The notes below the pieces were generated by a model. The model was not told where the DNA came from and made no database searches. It was given only the letters and a program-made list of their open reading frames with translations. The position numbers and the translations under genes were made by a program. A DNA stretch of 60,301 nucleotides from Candidatus Sulfopaludibacter sp. SbA3 (GTDB lineage Bacteria; Acidobacteriota; Terriglobia; Bryobacterales; Bryobacteraceae), in NCBI GenBank assembly GCA_945893365.1, contig CAMDED010000029.1, forward strand, positions 1 to 60,301, given 5' to 3'. Positions 15,981 through 23,481 of this stretch are shown here, one piece after another (the first letter of the stretch is position 1; each line of letters starts with the position of its first letter).

Positions 15981-17633
15981 TTAAAGCAAGCCGGTTCGGG
16001 CGGCCTCCGCCTGCGCTTCCAGCTCAAGCGTCTTTCGCGCCAGTTCGGGCAGAATGCGCCAGTTGCCGTCGGGCCTTTGCGGCACCGTCCCCCGCGCCGT
16101 GAAGTAATCGATCATGAGCTGCCGGATATCCTCCGCCGACCGCCAAACGACCTTCGCGCCGCGGAACATCGAGTAGCCTCCGCTGCCGCCGGCGCGGTAA
16201 TTGTTCAGCGCGATCCGCAGCTTCCGGTCCGGCGCGAGCGGCTGGCCTCTGAAAGTCAGGTTCACGATCCGGCTGCCTTCCGGCTGCGACAGGTCGATTT
16301 CGTAGCTCACGCCCTGCGCCATATCGTAGTTGAACCCGGGCACGTTCTTATTCGTCAGCGGCCCTTTGCCGCAAGCTTCGCCTGAGCACGAAGCGAAAAA
16401 TCGGGCGGCGTTTTCGAGCGCGTCCTTCACCATCCGTCCATCGCCCTCCACCGCGTACAACTCGTTCTCGTAAATATAGAGCGACGCGATCTGCCTCACG
16501 GTCACCGGTCCGGCCGGCACGCTCACGCGCGGGCTGAACAGCGACGCGAATGAAACCTCGGCCTTGGCGTAGTGCAGTTGAACCTCGTGGATGGCGTCGA
16601 CCAGGGCGCTATCCGCCACTCGCCCCAGAATCCCGTCGAGAGGGGCGGCCGAGCGCGCGATCTCCGTCGAAAGGTAGCGCCCGGCTGCCTCGTGGAAAGG
16701 CTTCGCGATCTCCAGAATCTCCGAATCGGCCGGCGTCCGATCCGTCACCTTTACTACGCCGCTCTTCTTCTCGACGACGCGCCAAGGCCCCCCTTGTCCG
16801 CTTTCGAGCGTGAATTCCAGGCGCGCCAGCGACATTCCCCAGTTCTTCGGCTGGGCCAGCAGCACATCGCCGATCCGCTGCTCCGCCATTTCCTGGTGCG
16901 TGTGTCCGAAAACGATCGCGTCGATCCCCGGCACGGCCGCGATCGCCCGCACCATGTTTTCCGTATCCGATGCGCCGTCGCCCAGTCCCGCATGAGCGGC
17001 CACTACGACCAGGTCCGGACGCTCCCGCGTGAGACTTGCCAGCGTCTTCCTGACCGTTTCCACGCCGTCCTCGAAACGGTAGCCGGCGTAGTTCTCCGGT
17101 TTCTCCCAGGTGGGCACGGCAGGCGTCGTGATTCCAATGACGGCGACTTTCACTCCTCCCACGGTCTTGATCAGGTAGCTCTCGAATGTCCGCGCCTTGG
17201 ACCCGGGCGTGAGCGCGGTATTCGCCGACAGCCATGGAAACCGGGCGTTCGAGCGCGCCTTCCGCAAGTTCACGAGACCAAAGTTGAATTCGTGATTGCC
17301 CAGCGTCATCGCGTCGTACCCCAGACGATTCATGGCGAGCATCATGGGGTCCGCGCGTAGCGGACGGGACTTCTGATACACGTATTCGAGGGGCGTACCT
17401 TGTATGGTGTCGCCGCAGTCGACGAGCAGGGTGTTCGGCTCCCTGGCCCGTTCGGCATGCACGAGCGTAGCGATCTTCGCCAGTCCGCGCGCCGCGGGCT
17501 TTCCGGTGAAATAATCGATCGGGTAAAGATTGCCATGAAGGTCGGTGGTCGCGAGAACCACGATCGAAACGCTCGCCGCGTTGACTGAGGCGGCCGCGAG
17601 AAGCGCGGCGGCGAGGATTCGGGGTGTGGTCAT
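15981..17633 (-). CDS. secreted 5'-nucleotidase / UshA-like bifunctional metallophosphatase
   Basis: The 550-residue product has a signal peptide (MTTPRILAAALLAAASVNAA) and then the two-domain 5'-nucleotidase layout. The metallophosphatase domain carries the metal ligands in LATTDLHGNLYP, LVDCGDTIQGTPLEY, TLGNHEFNFG, VVAAHAGLG and IVFGHTHQEM. The C-terminal substrate domain includes VSVPAGPVTVRQIASLYIYE and LRIALNNYRAGGSGGYSMF. It hydrolyses nucleotides or cyclic nucleotides in the periplasm. The start at 17633 is chosen over a longer frame because the signal peptide begins there. It is divergent from the cyclophilin gene, with only 30 bases between the start codons and overlapping -10 boxes. 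Confidence 0.9.
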   Translation of the reverse strand: MTTPRILAAALLAAASVNAASVSIVVLATTDLHGNLYPIDYFTGKPAARGLAKIATLVHAERAREPNTLLVDCGDTIQGTPLEYVYQKSRPLRADPMMLAMNRLGYDAMTLGNHEFNFGLVNLRKARSNARFPWLSANTALTPGSKARTFESYLIKTVGGVKVAVIGITTPAVPTWEKPENYAGYRFEDGVETVRKTLASLTRERPDLVVVAAHAGLGDGASDTENMVRAIAAVPGIDAIVFGHTHQEMAEQRIGDVLLAQPKNWGMSLARLEFTLESGQGGPWRVVEKKSGVVKVTDRTPADSEILEIAKPFHEAAGRYLSTEIARSAAPLDGILGRVADSALVDAIHEVQLHYAKAEVSFASLFSPRVSVPAGPVTVRQIASLYIYENELYAVEGDGRMVKDALENAARFFASCSGEACGKGPLTNKNVPGFNYDMAQGVSYEIDLSQPEGSRIVNLTFRGQPLAPDRKLRIALNNYRAGGSGGYSMFRGAKVVWRSAEDIRQLMIDYFTARGTVPQRPDGNWRILPELARKTLELEAQAEAARTGLL

Positions 17634-17648
17634 CACTGAGGCTATTTC

Positions 17649-17656
17649 AGTATAAT
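17649..17656. promoter_or_regulatory. overlapping divergent -10 boxes
   Basis: The octamer AGTATAAT contains TATAAT on the plus strand (17651-17656), seven bases before the cyclophilin ATG, and TATACT on the minus strand (17654-17649), 15 bases before the nucleotidase ATG. Both genes therefore seem to share the same melting region, and RNA polymerase could use only one direction at a time. No consensus -35 is visible on either side. Confidence 0.5.
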
Positions 17657-17663
17657 CTGATGC

Positions 17664-18416
17664 ATGTATCGTCTCTTGTTCATGACACTTCTCGCGGGCG
17701 CGTTGATGGCGCAGGCCCCGGCGCAACCGGCAAAGCCGAAGCCGGCGGTACCCGCCAAGGCCAAGCCTGCAGCCGTGCCCGCCGCTCCCGTAGTGCCCGA
17801 GGTCGAGCGCGAGACGGGCCTCTACGCGACGATCGCCACAACCATGGGCGTCGTCGTCATAAAGCTATATGAAAAGGAAGCGCCGATTACGGTACGGAAC
17901 TTCACGGGCCTCGCCCGCGGAACCAGGGCATGGCGCGACCCTAAAACGGGTCAGATGGTTCGCCGTCCGCTTTACGCCGGCACGGTTTTTCACCGCGTCA
18001 TACCGGGTTTCATGATTCAGGGTGGCGATCCCACCGGCTCTGGCGCTGGAGATTGCGGCTTTGTGATCCCCGACGAGTTCCACCCCGAATTGAAGTTCGA
18101 CCAGGCGGGCCGCGTTGCGATGGCGAACAAAGGACCGAAAACCGGCGACTGCCAGTTCTTCATTACGGAAGGCGCCACGCCGCACCTCACCGGTCTTCAT
18201 ACCATTTTCGGCCAAGTGATCGAGGGGCAGGACGTGGTGAATAAGATCGCGGCCACACCGCGCGACAGCTCGGACCGGCCAAGAACGGCCGTGAGAATGC
18301 GGACGGTGACGATCAAGCGGTTTGGGCCGGACCCGAATCCCCCGAAGCCGGCCGCGAAAAAGTCCGCGGCTGCGGCGGCAAAAAAATCGGCGGCGCCGCC
18401 GGCGGCGAAGAAGTAG
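17664..18416 (+). CDS. secreted cyclophilin-type peptidyl-prolyl isomerase
   Basis: The 250-residue product has a signal peptide (MYRLLFMTLLAGALMAQAPA), a Pro/Ala/Lys-rich linker to about residue 50 and a cyclophilin domain (about 55-215). Typical motifs are VVIKLYEKEAPITVRNFTGL, GTVFHRVIPGFMIQGGDPTG (active-site Arg in FHRVI), KTGDCQFFITEGATPHL and HTIFGQVIEGQDVVNKI. The last 35 residues are an Ala/Lys/Pro tail (KPAAKKSAAAAAKKSAAPPA), low-complexity and positively charged. It should catalyse proline isomerisation during folding of exported proteins. The start codon lies seven bases after a perfect TATAAT and has no ribosome-binding site. A weak hairpin (CCGC...GCGG) followed by five T at 18457-18461 may end the transcript. 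Confidence 0.9.
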   Translation: MYRLLFMTLLAGALMAQAPAQPAKPKPAVPAKAKPAAVPAAPVVPEVERETGLYATIATTMGVVVIKLYEKEAPITVRNFTGLARGTRAWRDPKTGQMVRRPLYAGTVFHRVIPGFMIQGGDPTGSGAGDCGFVIPDEFHPELKFDQAGRVAMANKGPKTGDCQFFITEGATPHLTGLHTIFGQVIEGQDVVNKIAATPRDSSDRPRTAVRMRTVTIKRFGPDPNPPKPAAKKSAAAAAKKSAAPPAAKK

Positions 18417-18472
18417 CGACGTGAACTACATGGCCGAGCCGCGCGCAAGCAAGCGGTTTTTGAACTAGCCGT

Positions 18473-19318
18473 TTACTCCGCGACGACGGGGTTGCGCAGT
18501 TCGCCCAGACCCTGAACGCTCACGACGACGTCGTCTCCCGCCGTCAGCCAGCGCGGCGGTTTGCGCGCGAAGCCCACTCCGGCCGGCGTGCCTGTCGAGA
18601 CGATGTCCCCCGGTTCCAGCGTAAACACGCTCGAAAGATACGCGATGAGATCCGGAATGCGGAAGATCAGGTGCTTTGTGTTCGAGCTTTGCAGCACTTC
18701 ACCGTTGATCGTGATCTTGATGTCTAGGTTGTGCGGGTCGGCGATCTCATCGGCGCTCACGATGTACGGACCCATCGGGGCGAACGTATCGAACGTCTTC
18801 CCCATCAGCCACTGCGTGGTTGCCATCTGGTAGTCGCGCGCGCTGACGTCGTTCAGGTTCATGTACCCAAACACGTGTTTCGCCCAGTCGCCGCCCGCGA
18901 TATTGCGCCCGCCTTCGCCGATGACGACGGCAAACTCCGCCTCGTAATCGGGCTTCGCTGATACCTTCGGCAGCACGATGTTGTCGCCCGGCCCAATCAC
19001 TGCGGTAGCGAACTTGCAGAAGATCGTCGGTACTTTCGGGATCTCCATATTCGACTCCTCGGCGTGATCGCGATAGTTCAGCCCGACGCAGATGATCTTG
19101 TTCGGTTTCGGAACCGGCGCGCGCAGTTTCACCGACGCCAGCGGAACGCCCGCCGGTGAAGATGCCAGATAGCTCTCGATGCGCGCGCGCGCGTCCGCGC
19201 CTCCCGCGATCACGGACAGCATGTCCGCGTAGCCCGCGGCGCTCAATCCTACGACGTTCTCGTCTCTCAAAACACCGGCTTCAGCGGCGCTATTACGTTC
19301 AAATGTGACGAATTTCAT
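18473..19318 (-). CDS. fumarylacetoacetate hydrolase family protein
   Basis: The 281-residue product has the FAH fold typical of 2-hydroxyhepta-diene-dioate isomerases, oxaloacetate decarboxylases and acylpyruvases. An N-terminal domain of 65 residues precedes KIICVGLNYRDHAEESN, the metal-binding Glu-x-Glu in KPDYEAEFAVVIG, the metal-ligand Asp in GYMNLNDVSARDYQ, then TFDTFAPMGPYIV and the closing LEPGDIVSTGTPAGVGF. The enzyme is expected to be cytosolic and Mg2+/Mn2+-dependent; the substrate cannot be told apart within the family. It is monocistronic, convergent with the cyclophilin gene on its 3' side, and preceded upstream by the decayed higBA remnant. Confidence 0.9.
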   Translation of the reverse strand: MKFVTFERNSAAEAGVLRDENVVGLSAAGYADMLSVIAGGADARARIESYLASSPAGVPLASVKLRAPVPKPNKIICVGLNYRDHAEESNMEIPKVPTIFCKFATAVIGPGDNIVLPKVSAKPDYEAEFAVVIGEGGRNIAGGDWAKHVFGYMNLNDVSARDYQMATTQWLMGKTFDTFAPMGPYIVSADEIADPHNLDIKITINGEVLQSSNTKHLIFRIPDLIAYLSSVFTLEPGDIVSTGTPAGVGFARKPPRWLTAGDDVVVSVQGLGELRNPVVAE

Positions 19319-19457
19319 GCTCTGGTGGATGCTCCTGTGGAAAGATCGATTGTAGCATTCCCGCCGGCGGCGGCCCGAATCGCGCGGCCCCGCGCGGCTG
19401 TTTCCACTTGTGTCGTGGCGTCTGGTGGAGGCGAGCGCCGGCGATCCGCACGGAAGA

Positions 19458-19665
19458 TCGTCTCCGGCGCATCCGGCGTCACTACGTGCAATTCCGCCGG
19501 GACCCGCTGGCCGATACCGGACTTTCCGTTAACGATGTTGTTAGGCGCCGGTAGGCACGGACCGTGACGGACCACAATCACTTTAAGGTCGCCTTTGAGA
19601 AAACGCAGCCCGCCGGTCCTTTATCGACCGCGAATCGAAGAGCGCCGCGTTTCCGATGACACTGA
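19458..19665 (-). pseudogene. ghost copy of the nearby higBA locus with internal deletions
   Basis: Three blocks in the same order repeat the intact higBA locus at 20.46-21.18 kb. Block 1 (about 19458-19535) matches 20459-20665 with a deletion and encodes NNIVNGKSGI and RVPAELH, compared with NNIVNGRSGI and RVPPELH in the real antitoxin. Block 2 (about 19557-19604) matches the toxin gene at 20877-20924, including ACCGTGACGGACCACAATC. Block 3 (about 19613-19660) resembles the region upstream of the toxin at 21143-21170. The toxin and antitoxin genes have both lost most of their length. Confidence 0.65.
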
Positions 19666-19671
19666 TCGAGG

Positions 19672-20085
19672 TCACAAGCAGTCGACGTCGAGAGATCTTG
19701 CCGCTTCTCGTTGCGGCTGATCCAAGGTCGCGAGCGGACAACCTGAGCGTAGGGCTAGTTCGACGTAGAGGGCGTCATAGGGCGTCAGGCGGTGATCGCG
19801 GCAGATGATCTGAACGGGTCCGGCGACTTGCTCTAATGACACGGAGTCGAGAACGGGGCTTAGGATTCGGAGCGTGTCGAAAAATGCCTTCGTCTGCTCC
19901 TGTGTTATACGTCCCTTGCGTTCGCCGAGCAGCAGCGTGTTGAGGACCTCGAGTGACCAGAAAGCCGGCACGACGGCCTGCTCGCCGGCCATGAGCCGGT
20001 CGAGCACGTTCAGAGACGTGGGCGTTTGTTCGTCGGGGAAGCACCAGGACAAGGTAACCGAGGCGTCGACGACAATGCCAGTCAC
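19672..20085 (-). CDS. PIN-domain toxin (VapC family)
   Basis: The 137-residue product is a PIN-domain ribonuclease: the first acidic residue is in VVDASVTLSWCFPDE (Asp7), the conserved Glu in WSLEVLNTLLLGERKGRI (about 46), and the third acid in RLTPYDALYVELALRSGCPL (Asp about 103), followed by LATLDQP. The length is usual for VapC toxins, which cleave tRNA or rRNA in a Mg2+-dependent way. Its start overlaps the stop of the upstream antitoxin gene by four bases, the standard antitoxin-first arrangement. The antitoxin presumably neutralises it by direct binding and represses the operon. Confidence 0.87.
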   Translation of the reverse strand: MTGIVVDASVTLSWCFPDEQTPTSLNVLDRLMAGEQAVVPAFWSLEVLNTLLLGERKGRITQEQTKAFFDTLRILSPVLDSVSLEQVAGPVQIICRDHRLTPYDALYVELALRSGCPLATLDQPQREAARSLDVDCL

Positions 20086-20348
20086 GGACGCGCCTCGTGG
20101 CGCAATTCGCGGATCGTCATGCCGCCGAGCGAGAGTCCACGGGTCTTTCCAAAAACCTTAAGCCGCTCGATCGCTTCGACTATCTCCTCGGCTGCAGGGG
20201 ACGACTCGGGTTTACCAAGCCCAGGCGGAAGATGGGCTGCTCTTTCGAGCAGACCGGCGGCGTATGTATCAATCCGCATACCGTGAGCAACAGCTTGGCG
20301 AGCGAGTTCGGCCTGAAGCTCAATCCCAATTTCAAGTGTGATCGTCAT
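20082..20348 (-). CDS. antitoxin of the PIN-domain module
   Basis: The 88-residue product begins MTITLEIGIELQAELARQAV, a short ribbon-helix-helix-like N-terminus, and ends in an extended charged region (VFGKTRGLSLGGMTIRELRH) that would wrap the toxin. The ATG at 20348 is preferred over a TTG six bases upstream because AAAGGG lies eight bases before it. It overlaps vapC by four bases. This antitoxin type is common beside PIN toxins in cyanobacteria and acidobacteria; assignment is by context more than by strong motif. Confidence 0.75.
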   Translation of the reverse strand: MTITLEIGIELQAELARQAVAHGMRIDTYAAGLLERAAHLPPGLGKPESSPAAEEIVEAIERLKVFGKTRGLSLGGMTIRELRHEARP

Positions 20349-20482
20349 TAACAAGCCCTTTCCGTCTACCTCAACCCTACCCTTGCCCCTCGTTTCGAGT
20401 CAAGCCAGTGGCGTCCCTCGAAGTTCAGACAAGACGTAGGAGGCAATTGTCGCAAATAGGATCTCCTCCGGCTCCTCCGGCG

Positions 20483-20788
20483 TCACTGCGCGTGCAGTTC
20501 TGGCGGTACGCGCTGGCGCCGAACCTTGATCTGGCTTTCGTTCTTGCGGGCAGCCGCGAGGTCATAGGCCACTTGCATCCGCAACCACGTCTCCTCAGTA
20601 CTCCCGAATGCCTTCGTTAGCCGGATAGCCATCTCCGGGCTGATGCCGGACCTTCCGTTGACGATGTTGTTAAGCGCCTGCCGGGTAACGCCCAGCACCT
20701 TTGCACCCGCGGTCACGGAGAGGCCTAACGGCTCCAGGCAATCATGCCGGACGATGCGCCCCGGATGCACGGGTTTTTTCATGGGCAT
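20483..20788 (-). CDS. higA: HigA-family antitoxin (XRE helix-turn-helix)
   Basis: The 101-residue product begins MPMKKPVHPGRIVRHDCLEP and carries the HigA helix-turn-helix: LSVTAGAKVLGVTRQALNNI and VNGRSGISPEMAIRLTKAFG, then STEETWLRMQVAYDLAAARK. The start MPMKKPVHPG and the motif NIVNGRSGIS are diagnostic. It lies 17 bases downstream of the toxin gene, in the toxin-first order typical of higBA. It should bind both the toxin and the operon promoter. Confidence 0.92.
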   Translation of the reverse strand: MPMKKPVHPGRIVRHDCLEPLGLSVTAGAKVLGVTRQALNNIVNGRSGISPEMAIRLTKAFGSTEETWLRMQVAYDLAAARKNESQIKVRRQRVPPELHAQ

Positions 20789-20805
20789 TGCGATTCTCCT
20801 TATTC

Positions 20806-21084
20806 TTAGTGGTAGTCGATCAGTTCAACGTCAAAGGCGTCTGTCCCTTCAAAACGGAAAACGATGCGCCAGTTGGCGCGGACCGTGACGGACCACAATC
20901 CCTTAAGGTCGCCTTTGAGAGGATGCAGGCGATAGCGGGGAATGTCCAGAGCTTGCGGTGAGGTGGCGGTGTCGAGAACCGTGAGGATTCGCCCAACGGT
21001 GTCCAGCAGGTCGGGACGTATCCCGCCGCGTTCGTCGCGTTCATAGAGCCGTTTGAGGCCACGATGCTTGAAGCTCCTAATCAC
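20806..21084 (-). CDS. higB: HigB/RelE-family toxin
   Basis: From the GTG at 21084 the product is 92 residues and begins (V)IRSFKHRGLKRLYERDERGG, the classical HigB start (I-x-SF-x-x-KGLxxLye). It continues RLHPLKGDLKGLWSVTVRAN and WRIVFRFEGTDAFDVELIDYH, with the conserved Trp-Arg and final DYH. A much longer open frame (to 21342) is rejected because everything upstream of 21084 lacks similarity. HigB is a ribosome-dependent mRNA endonuclease. The antitoxin follows 17 bases later. A broken copy of this locus lies 1.4 kb away. Confidence 0.9.
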   Translation of the reverse strand: MIRSFKHRGLKRLYERDERGGIRPDLLDTVGRILTVLDTATSPQALDIPRYRLHPLKGDLKGLWSVTVRANWRIVFRFEGTDAFDVELIDYH

Positions 21085-21233
21085 CAGCGTACACTGTAAA
21101 GTAACACTTGTCAGATGCCGGTACAATAAAGGGCTTTTCCCCGGTTTCCTTTCTCGACTGCGGATCGAAGGGCGTGGGCTACGGACGTGTGATAATTGGT
21201 AGTAAGCGCTAGGACATCCTGGACCCATTTGTG

Positions 21234-21878
21234 ATGAGCAACCCCACAGCAGTGCCGTCGCCTTCCGTGAAAGAGTCCACAGCCCCCTCGACCGTCTCGG
21301 GAAAGCTGTCTCCTGCGCATAAGGTAGACGTCGGTGAACCACCTGCGGAGGCAGACTGGATGACCCTTCACGACCTCCTGTTCGTCGAGACGGACGATTC
21401 TTGCGCGATTTGTGGCATTCGAGGCGTTGGGGTTCTCACTGAGCACCACATCGATGGGAATCCATCGAACAGTACCTACGACAATCTGATCGTTCTCTGC
21501 CATAACTGCCACCATGCTCATCATAAAGCTAAAGGTCTCACGGAGCAGCGGATCGTGGATCGTAAGCGACACCTTATCCAGAAGACGCTGACCACTTACG
21601 GGCTCAACGCTATGAAGATAGCCTCCAGAAACGGCTTCGGGGTGGTCGCGATGCCCTTCCTCCTCTACCACCTCGTCGACACCGGTTACATGACCAAGGA
21701 AGAGGAACAGATGGGTTACGGGGATCAGGAAGATGCGACGGCTCGGTTCGCGATCACGGAGCGGGGCAAGTCGCTCTTGTCCAAATGGTTCGCCCAACGC
21801 AAGGAATGCCCCCGCAGCGGCGCGGCGGCGCGTGAGGCCGAGCCGTTAGGCCGTTCGCTCCCGAGCCAGAGTCGATGA
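21234..21878 (+). CDS. HNH endonuclease-domain protein
   Basis: The product has about 214 residues. After a Pro/Ser-rich N-terminus (1-40), residues about 55-105 form an HNH fold: a first zinc pair in CAICGIRG, the catalytic stretch LTEHHIDGNPSNSTYDNLIV (His-His, Asn) and the second pair LCHNCHHAHH. Residues about 120-200 look like a small helical, possibly winged-helix segment (FLLYHLVDTGYMTKEEEQMG, ARFAITERGKSLLSKWF), reminiscent of DNA-binding regulators. An HNH domain joined to such a segment suggests a DNA nuclease, but no methylase or integrase accompanies it. The start may also be the GTG at 21231. The next gene overlaps the stop by four bases (ATGA). Confidence 0.7.
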   Translation: MSNPTAVPSPSVKESTAPSTVSGKLSPAHKVDVGEPPAEADWMTLHDLLFVETDDSCAICGIRGVGVLTEHHIDGNPSNSTYDNLIVLCHNCHHAHHKAKGLTEQRIVDRKRHLIQKTLTTYGLNAMKIASRNGFGVVAMPFLLYHLVDTGYMTKEEEQMGYGDQEDATARFAITERGKSLLSKWFAQRKECPRSGAAAREAEPLGRSLPSQSR

Positions 21879-22687
21879 TAACAGTCAGATGCGCCTGCGG
21901 TGAGACGTACCACACGGACGAGCAACACATCGGGCGCCGGATCCAGTGCAGGTGTGGCAAGGTACTGGAGATCGCTGCACCCCTCCATCCTTGGGAGTTA
22001 CCCGTTCCCCGGGAGCGATCAAGCCCGCCCGCGACCGAATCTTTGGGGCACCACAGCGAGGTCTACCCGCTTCGCACCCCCTTGGCCACAGCCCTTCCCT
22101 GGGTGGCCGCCGCAAGCATTGCGGGGGTCGTGTTGCTGTTCTCGGTCTCGTCTTGGCTAGGGAACCCCCCTCAACAGAGGAATTCGAACGCGACCGTGCC
22201 TCCGCCAGCCGCGTCAATCCCGGCTCCGGCAGCACGTGTTCAACCAGTGCCTCAATGTCCTCCTGAGGCTCAGCTCCGCCCTAAGTCCGGCGTTGACGTC
22301 GGCGGACGACGACATCGTGGCGGGTTGGGTAGACTGCGAGTCGCCAACGGAACAGCTCTCGATGCTGTCGCGGTGCTCATCGACAACACTACGGAGGCCC
22401 CACGTCGGGCAATCTTCATTCGAAGCGGGGAATCGGGGGCCATGACATCGGTCCCGCCGGGACGCTACCACCTCCGATTCCAGGTGGGAGCGGATTGGCT
22501 CGTCGAACGGCGCTTCTGTCAGATACGGGGTACTTCCGACTTTGACAGTGCGTTCGAATTTTACGAGGTCGAATCCGACCGAGAAACCAGGTATGCGGCC
22601 TACGAGGTAACGCTGCACGCAGTACCGCAGGGCACTGCGCGAACTCACTTCGTTCCAGACTCACGATTTGAGCTCCCGCCGCCGTAG
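21875..22687 (+). CDS. zinc-ribbon, single-pass membrane protein of unknown function
   Basis: The product has 270 residues in three parts. Residues 1-33 form a zinc ribbon (VRCACGETYHTDEQHIGRRI then QCRCG, giving CxC...CxC). A hydrophobic helix follows (LPWVAAASIAGVVLLFSVSS, about 73-92). After a Pro-rich linker, residues about 150-270 form a strand-rich domain with LRVANGTALDAVAVLIDNTT, IRSGESGAMTSVPPGRYHLR and FEFYEVESDRETRYAAYEVT. I recall the same C-terminal domain in other soil-bacterial membrane proteins but no function for it. The gene overlaps the HNH gene by four bases, so the two are translationally coupled; zinc ribbons of this kind are often fused to membrane sensors. Confidence 0.7.
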   Translation: MITVRCACGETYHTDEQHIGRRIQCRCGKVLEIAAPLHPWELPVPRERSSPPATESLGHHSEVYPLRTPLATALPWVAAASIAGVVLLFSVSSWLGNPPQQRNSNATVPPPAASIPAPAARVQPVPQCPPEAQLRPKSGVDVGGRRHRGGLGRLRVANGTALDAVAVLIDNTTEAPRRAIFIRSGESGAMTSVPPGRYHLRFQVGADWLVERRFCQIRGTSDFDSAFEFYEVESDRETRYAAYEVTLHAVPQGTARTHFVPDSRFELPPP

Positions 22688-22783
22688 GCTGATCGCGCGT
22701 CTAACCCTGGAATTGCAGCAGAGCGCGACCGGACCGGCTTTAAGTTATGTCCGCCTAAACAACAGTTAGAACCCAGGGATTAT

Positions 22784-23212
22784 ATGATTGATATTTCAAC
22801 GATCTCGGTCGGTCTTGGTATCGCGAGGAGCGTTTACCAAGCGCTGGATTTCATTCGCGGAATTGCCGGTTCGGCCGTTATTGCAGCGTATTTCCACCAT
22901 GACGGCACACGCGTCCATGGCTCGGACAAAATCGAGGTTGAACTGCACCGCCAGAAGGAGACCGAGTGGTGGTACTTGGTAAAGCCTCTTGAGGACTACG
23001 TTTTCGTTCGCGTTCCGGCTGTCGAGTCTTGCGCGCATGAAATGGCGGGGCATGTGACAGGGGAACAGGTGCCCGACGCCCGGTATTGGCGCTGGGTCGC
23101 TCCAGTCTTGCCAGGACGAATTTACGGCGGGGAGGCTGTGAACCTGAAGGTGGATTTTCTTGTCTTCGGTTACAAGCCGAAGGCGTTGATTAAGCATTTC
23201 TCATCAAAGTGA
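22784..23212 (+). CDS. hypothetical protein
   Basis: I do not recognise the 142-residue product. It begins with a mildly hydrophobic helix (ISVGLGIARSVYQALDFIRG) and then has a strand-rich region with Trp/Tyr-rich segments (KETEWWYLVKPLEDYVFVRV, DARYWRWVAPVLPGRIYGGE, VDFLVFGYKPKALIKHF). No catalytic motif is visible. The ATG at 22784 is the only reasonable start. The gene stands alone between a membrane protein and an attC-like hairpin that begins 10 bases after its stop, an arrangement like a gene cassette. Confidence 0.6.
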   Translation: MIDISTISVGLGIARSVYQALDFIRGIAGSAVIAAYFHHDGTRVHGSDKIEVELHRQKETEWWYLVKPLEDYVFVRVPAVESCAHEMAGHVTGEQVPDARYWRWVAPVLPGRIYGGEAVNLKVDFLVFGYKPKALIKHFSSK

Positions 23213-23230
23213 TGCACTGCGGGTTAACGA

Positions 23231-23277
23231 GCCGCTGCAGGCGACGGCCCAAAAGATCGGCCGCGCGCCTGAGCGGG
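23231..23277 (+). repeat. imperfect attC-like hairpin after an orphan gene
   Basis: The left arm CCGCTGCAGGCGACGGCC and right arm GGCCGCGCGCCTGAGCGG pair over 16 base pairs, around the loop CAAAAGATC. The pairing has one bulged G after CCGCT and a small internal loop (A opposite CG). GGTTAAC at 23222-23228 lies just left of it. Extrahelical bases inside a GC-rich hairpin beside a TTAAC core are features of integron attC sites, but no matching GTTRRRY core is found on the right. Confidence 0.4.
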
Positions 23278-23443
23278 CCGGTCGCTGGGCTCAGAAGAAG
23301 CTGCCAAAGATGGACTCCTCCTGGGTCACGGTAGCTCTCTGATCCTGGAGGCGGCGTATCGAAGCCGAGTCGCAGGATACGGCGTAGCCCGCCTCTCGCG
23401 CCTTCTGTTCACGGCCTCCGCGATGCCAACGCTACTTCCGCGC

Positions 23444-23469
23444 TTGACAAGCCATGGTATTACTATAAT
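23444..23469 (+). promoter_or_regulatory. consensus promoter TTGACA-N14-TATAAT
   Basis: A perfect -35 (TTGACA, 23444-23449) and a perfect -10 (TATAAT, 23464-23469) stand 14 bases apart, tighter than the usual 16-18. They point at the DUF1553 operon, whose start codon is 170 bases downstream, and are followed at once by a strong hairpin. Confidence 0.5.
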
Positions 23470-23481
23470 AGAGGTGGCGGT

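Noticed and set aside
19315-19581. Intact minus-strand small gene of 88 codons
   Set aside because: The frame is explained as a fusion of ghost higA/higB pieces running into the upstream region of the FAH-family gene; the conserved parts are discontinuous.
22711-22770. Full attC site upstream of the orphan gene at 22784
   Set aside because: GTCTAAC and GTTAGAA ends are present, but the interior does not fold into a convincing L-box hairpin, so it is mentioned only as part of the cassette idea.
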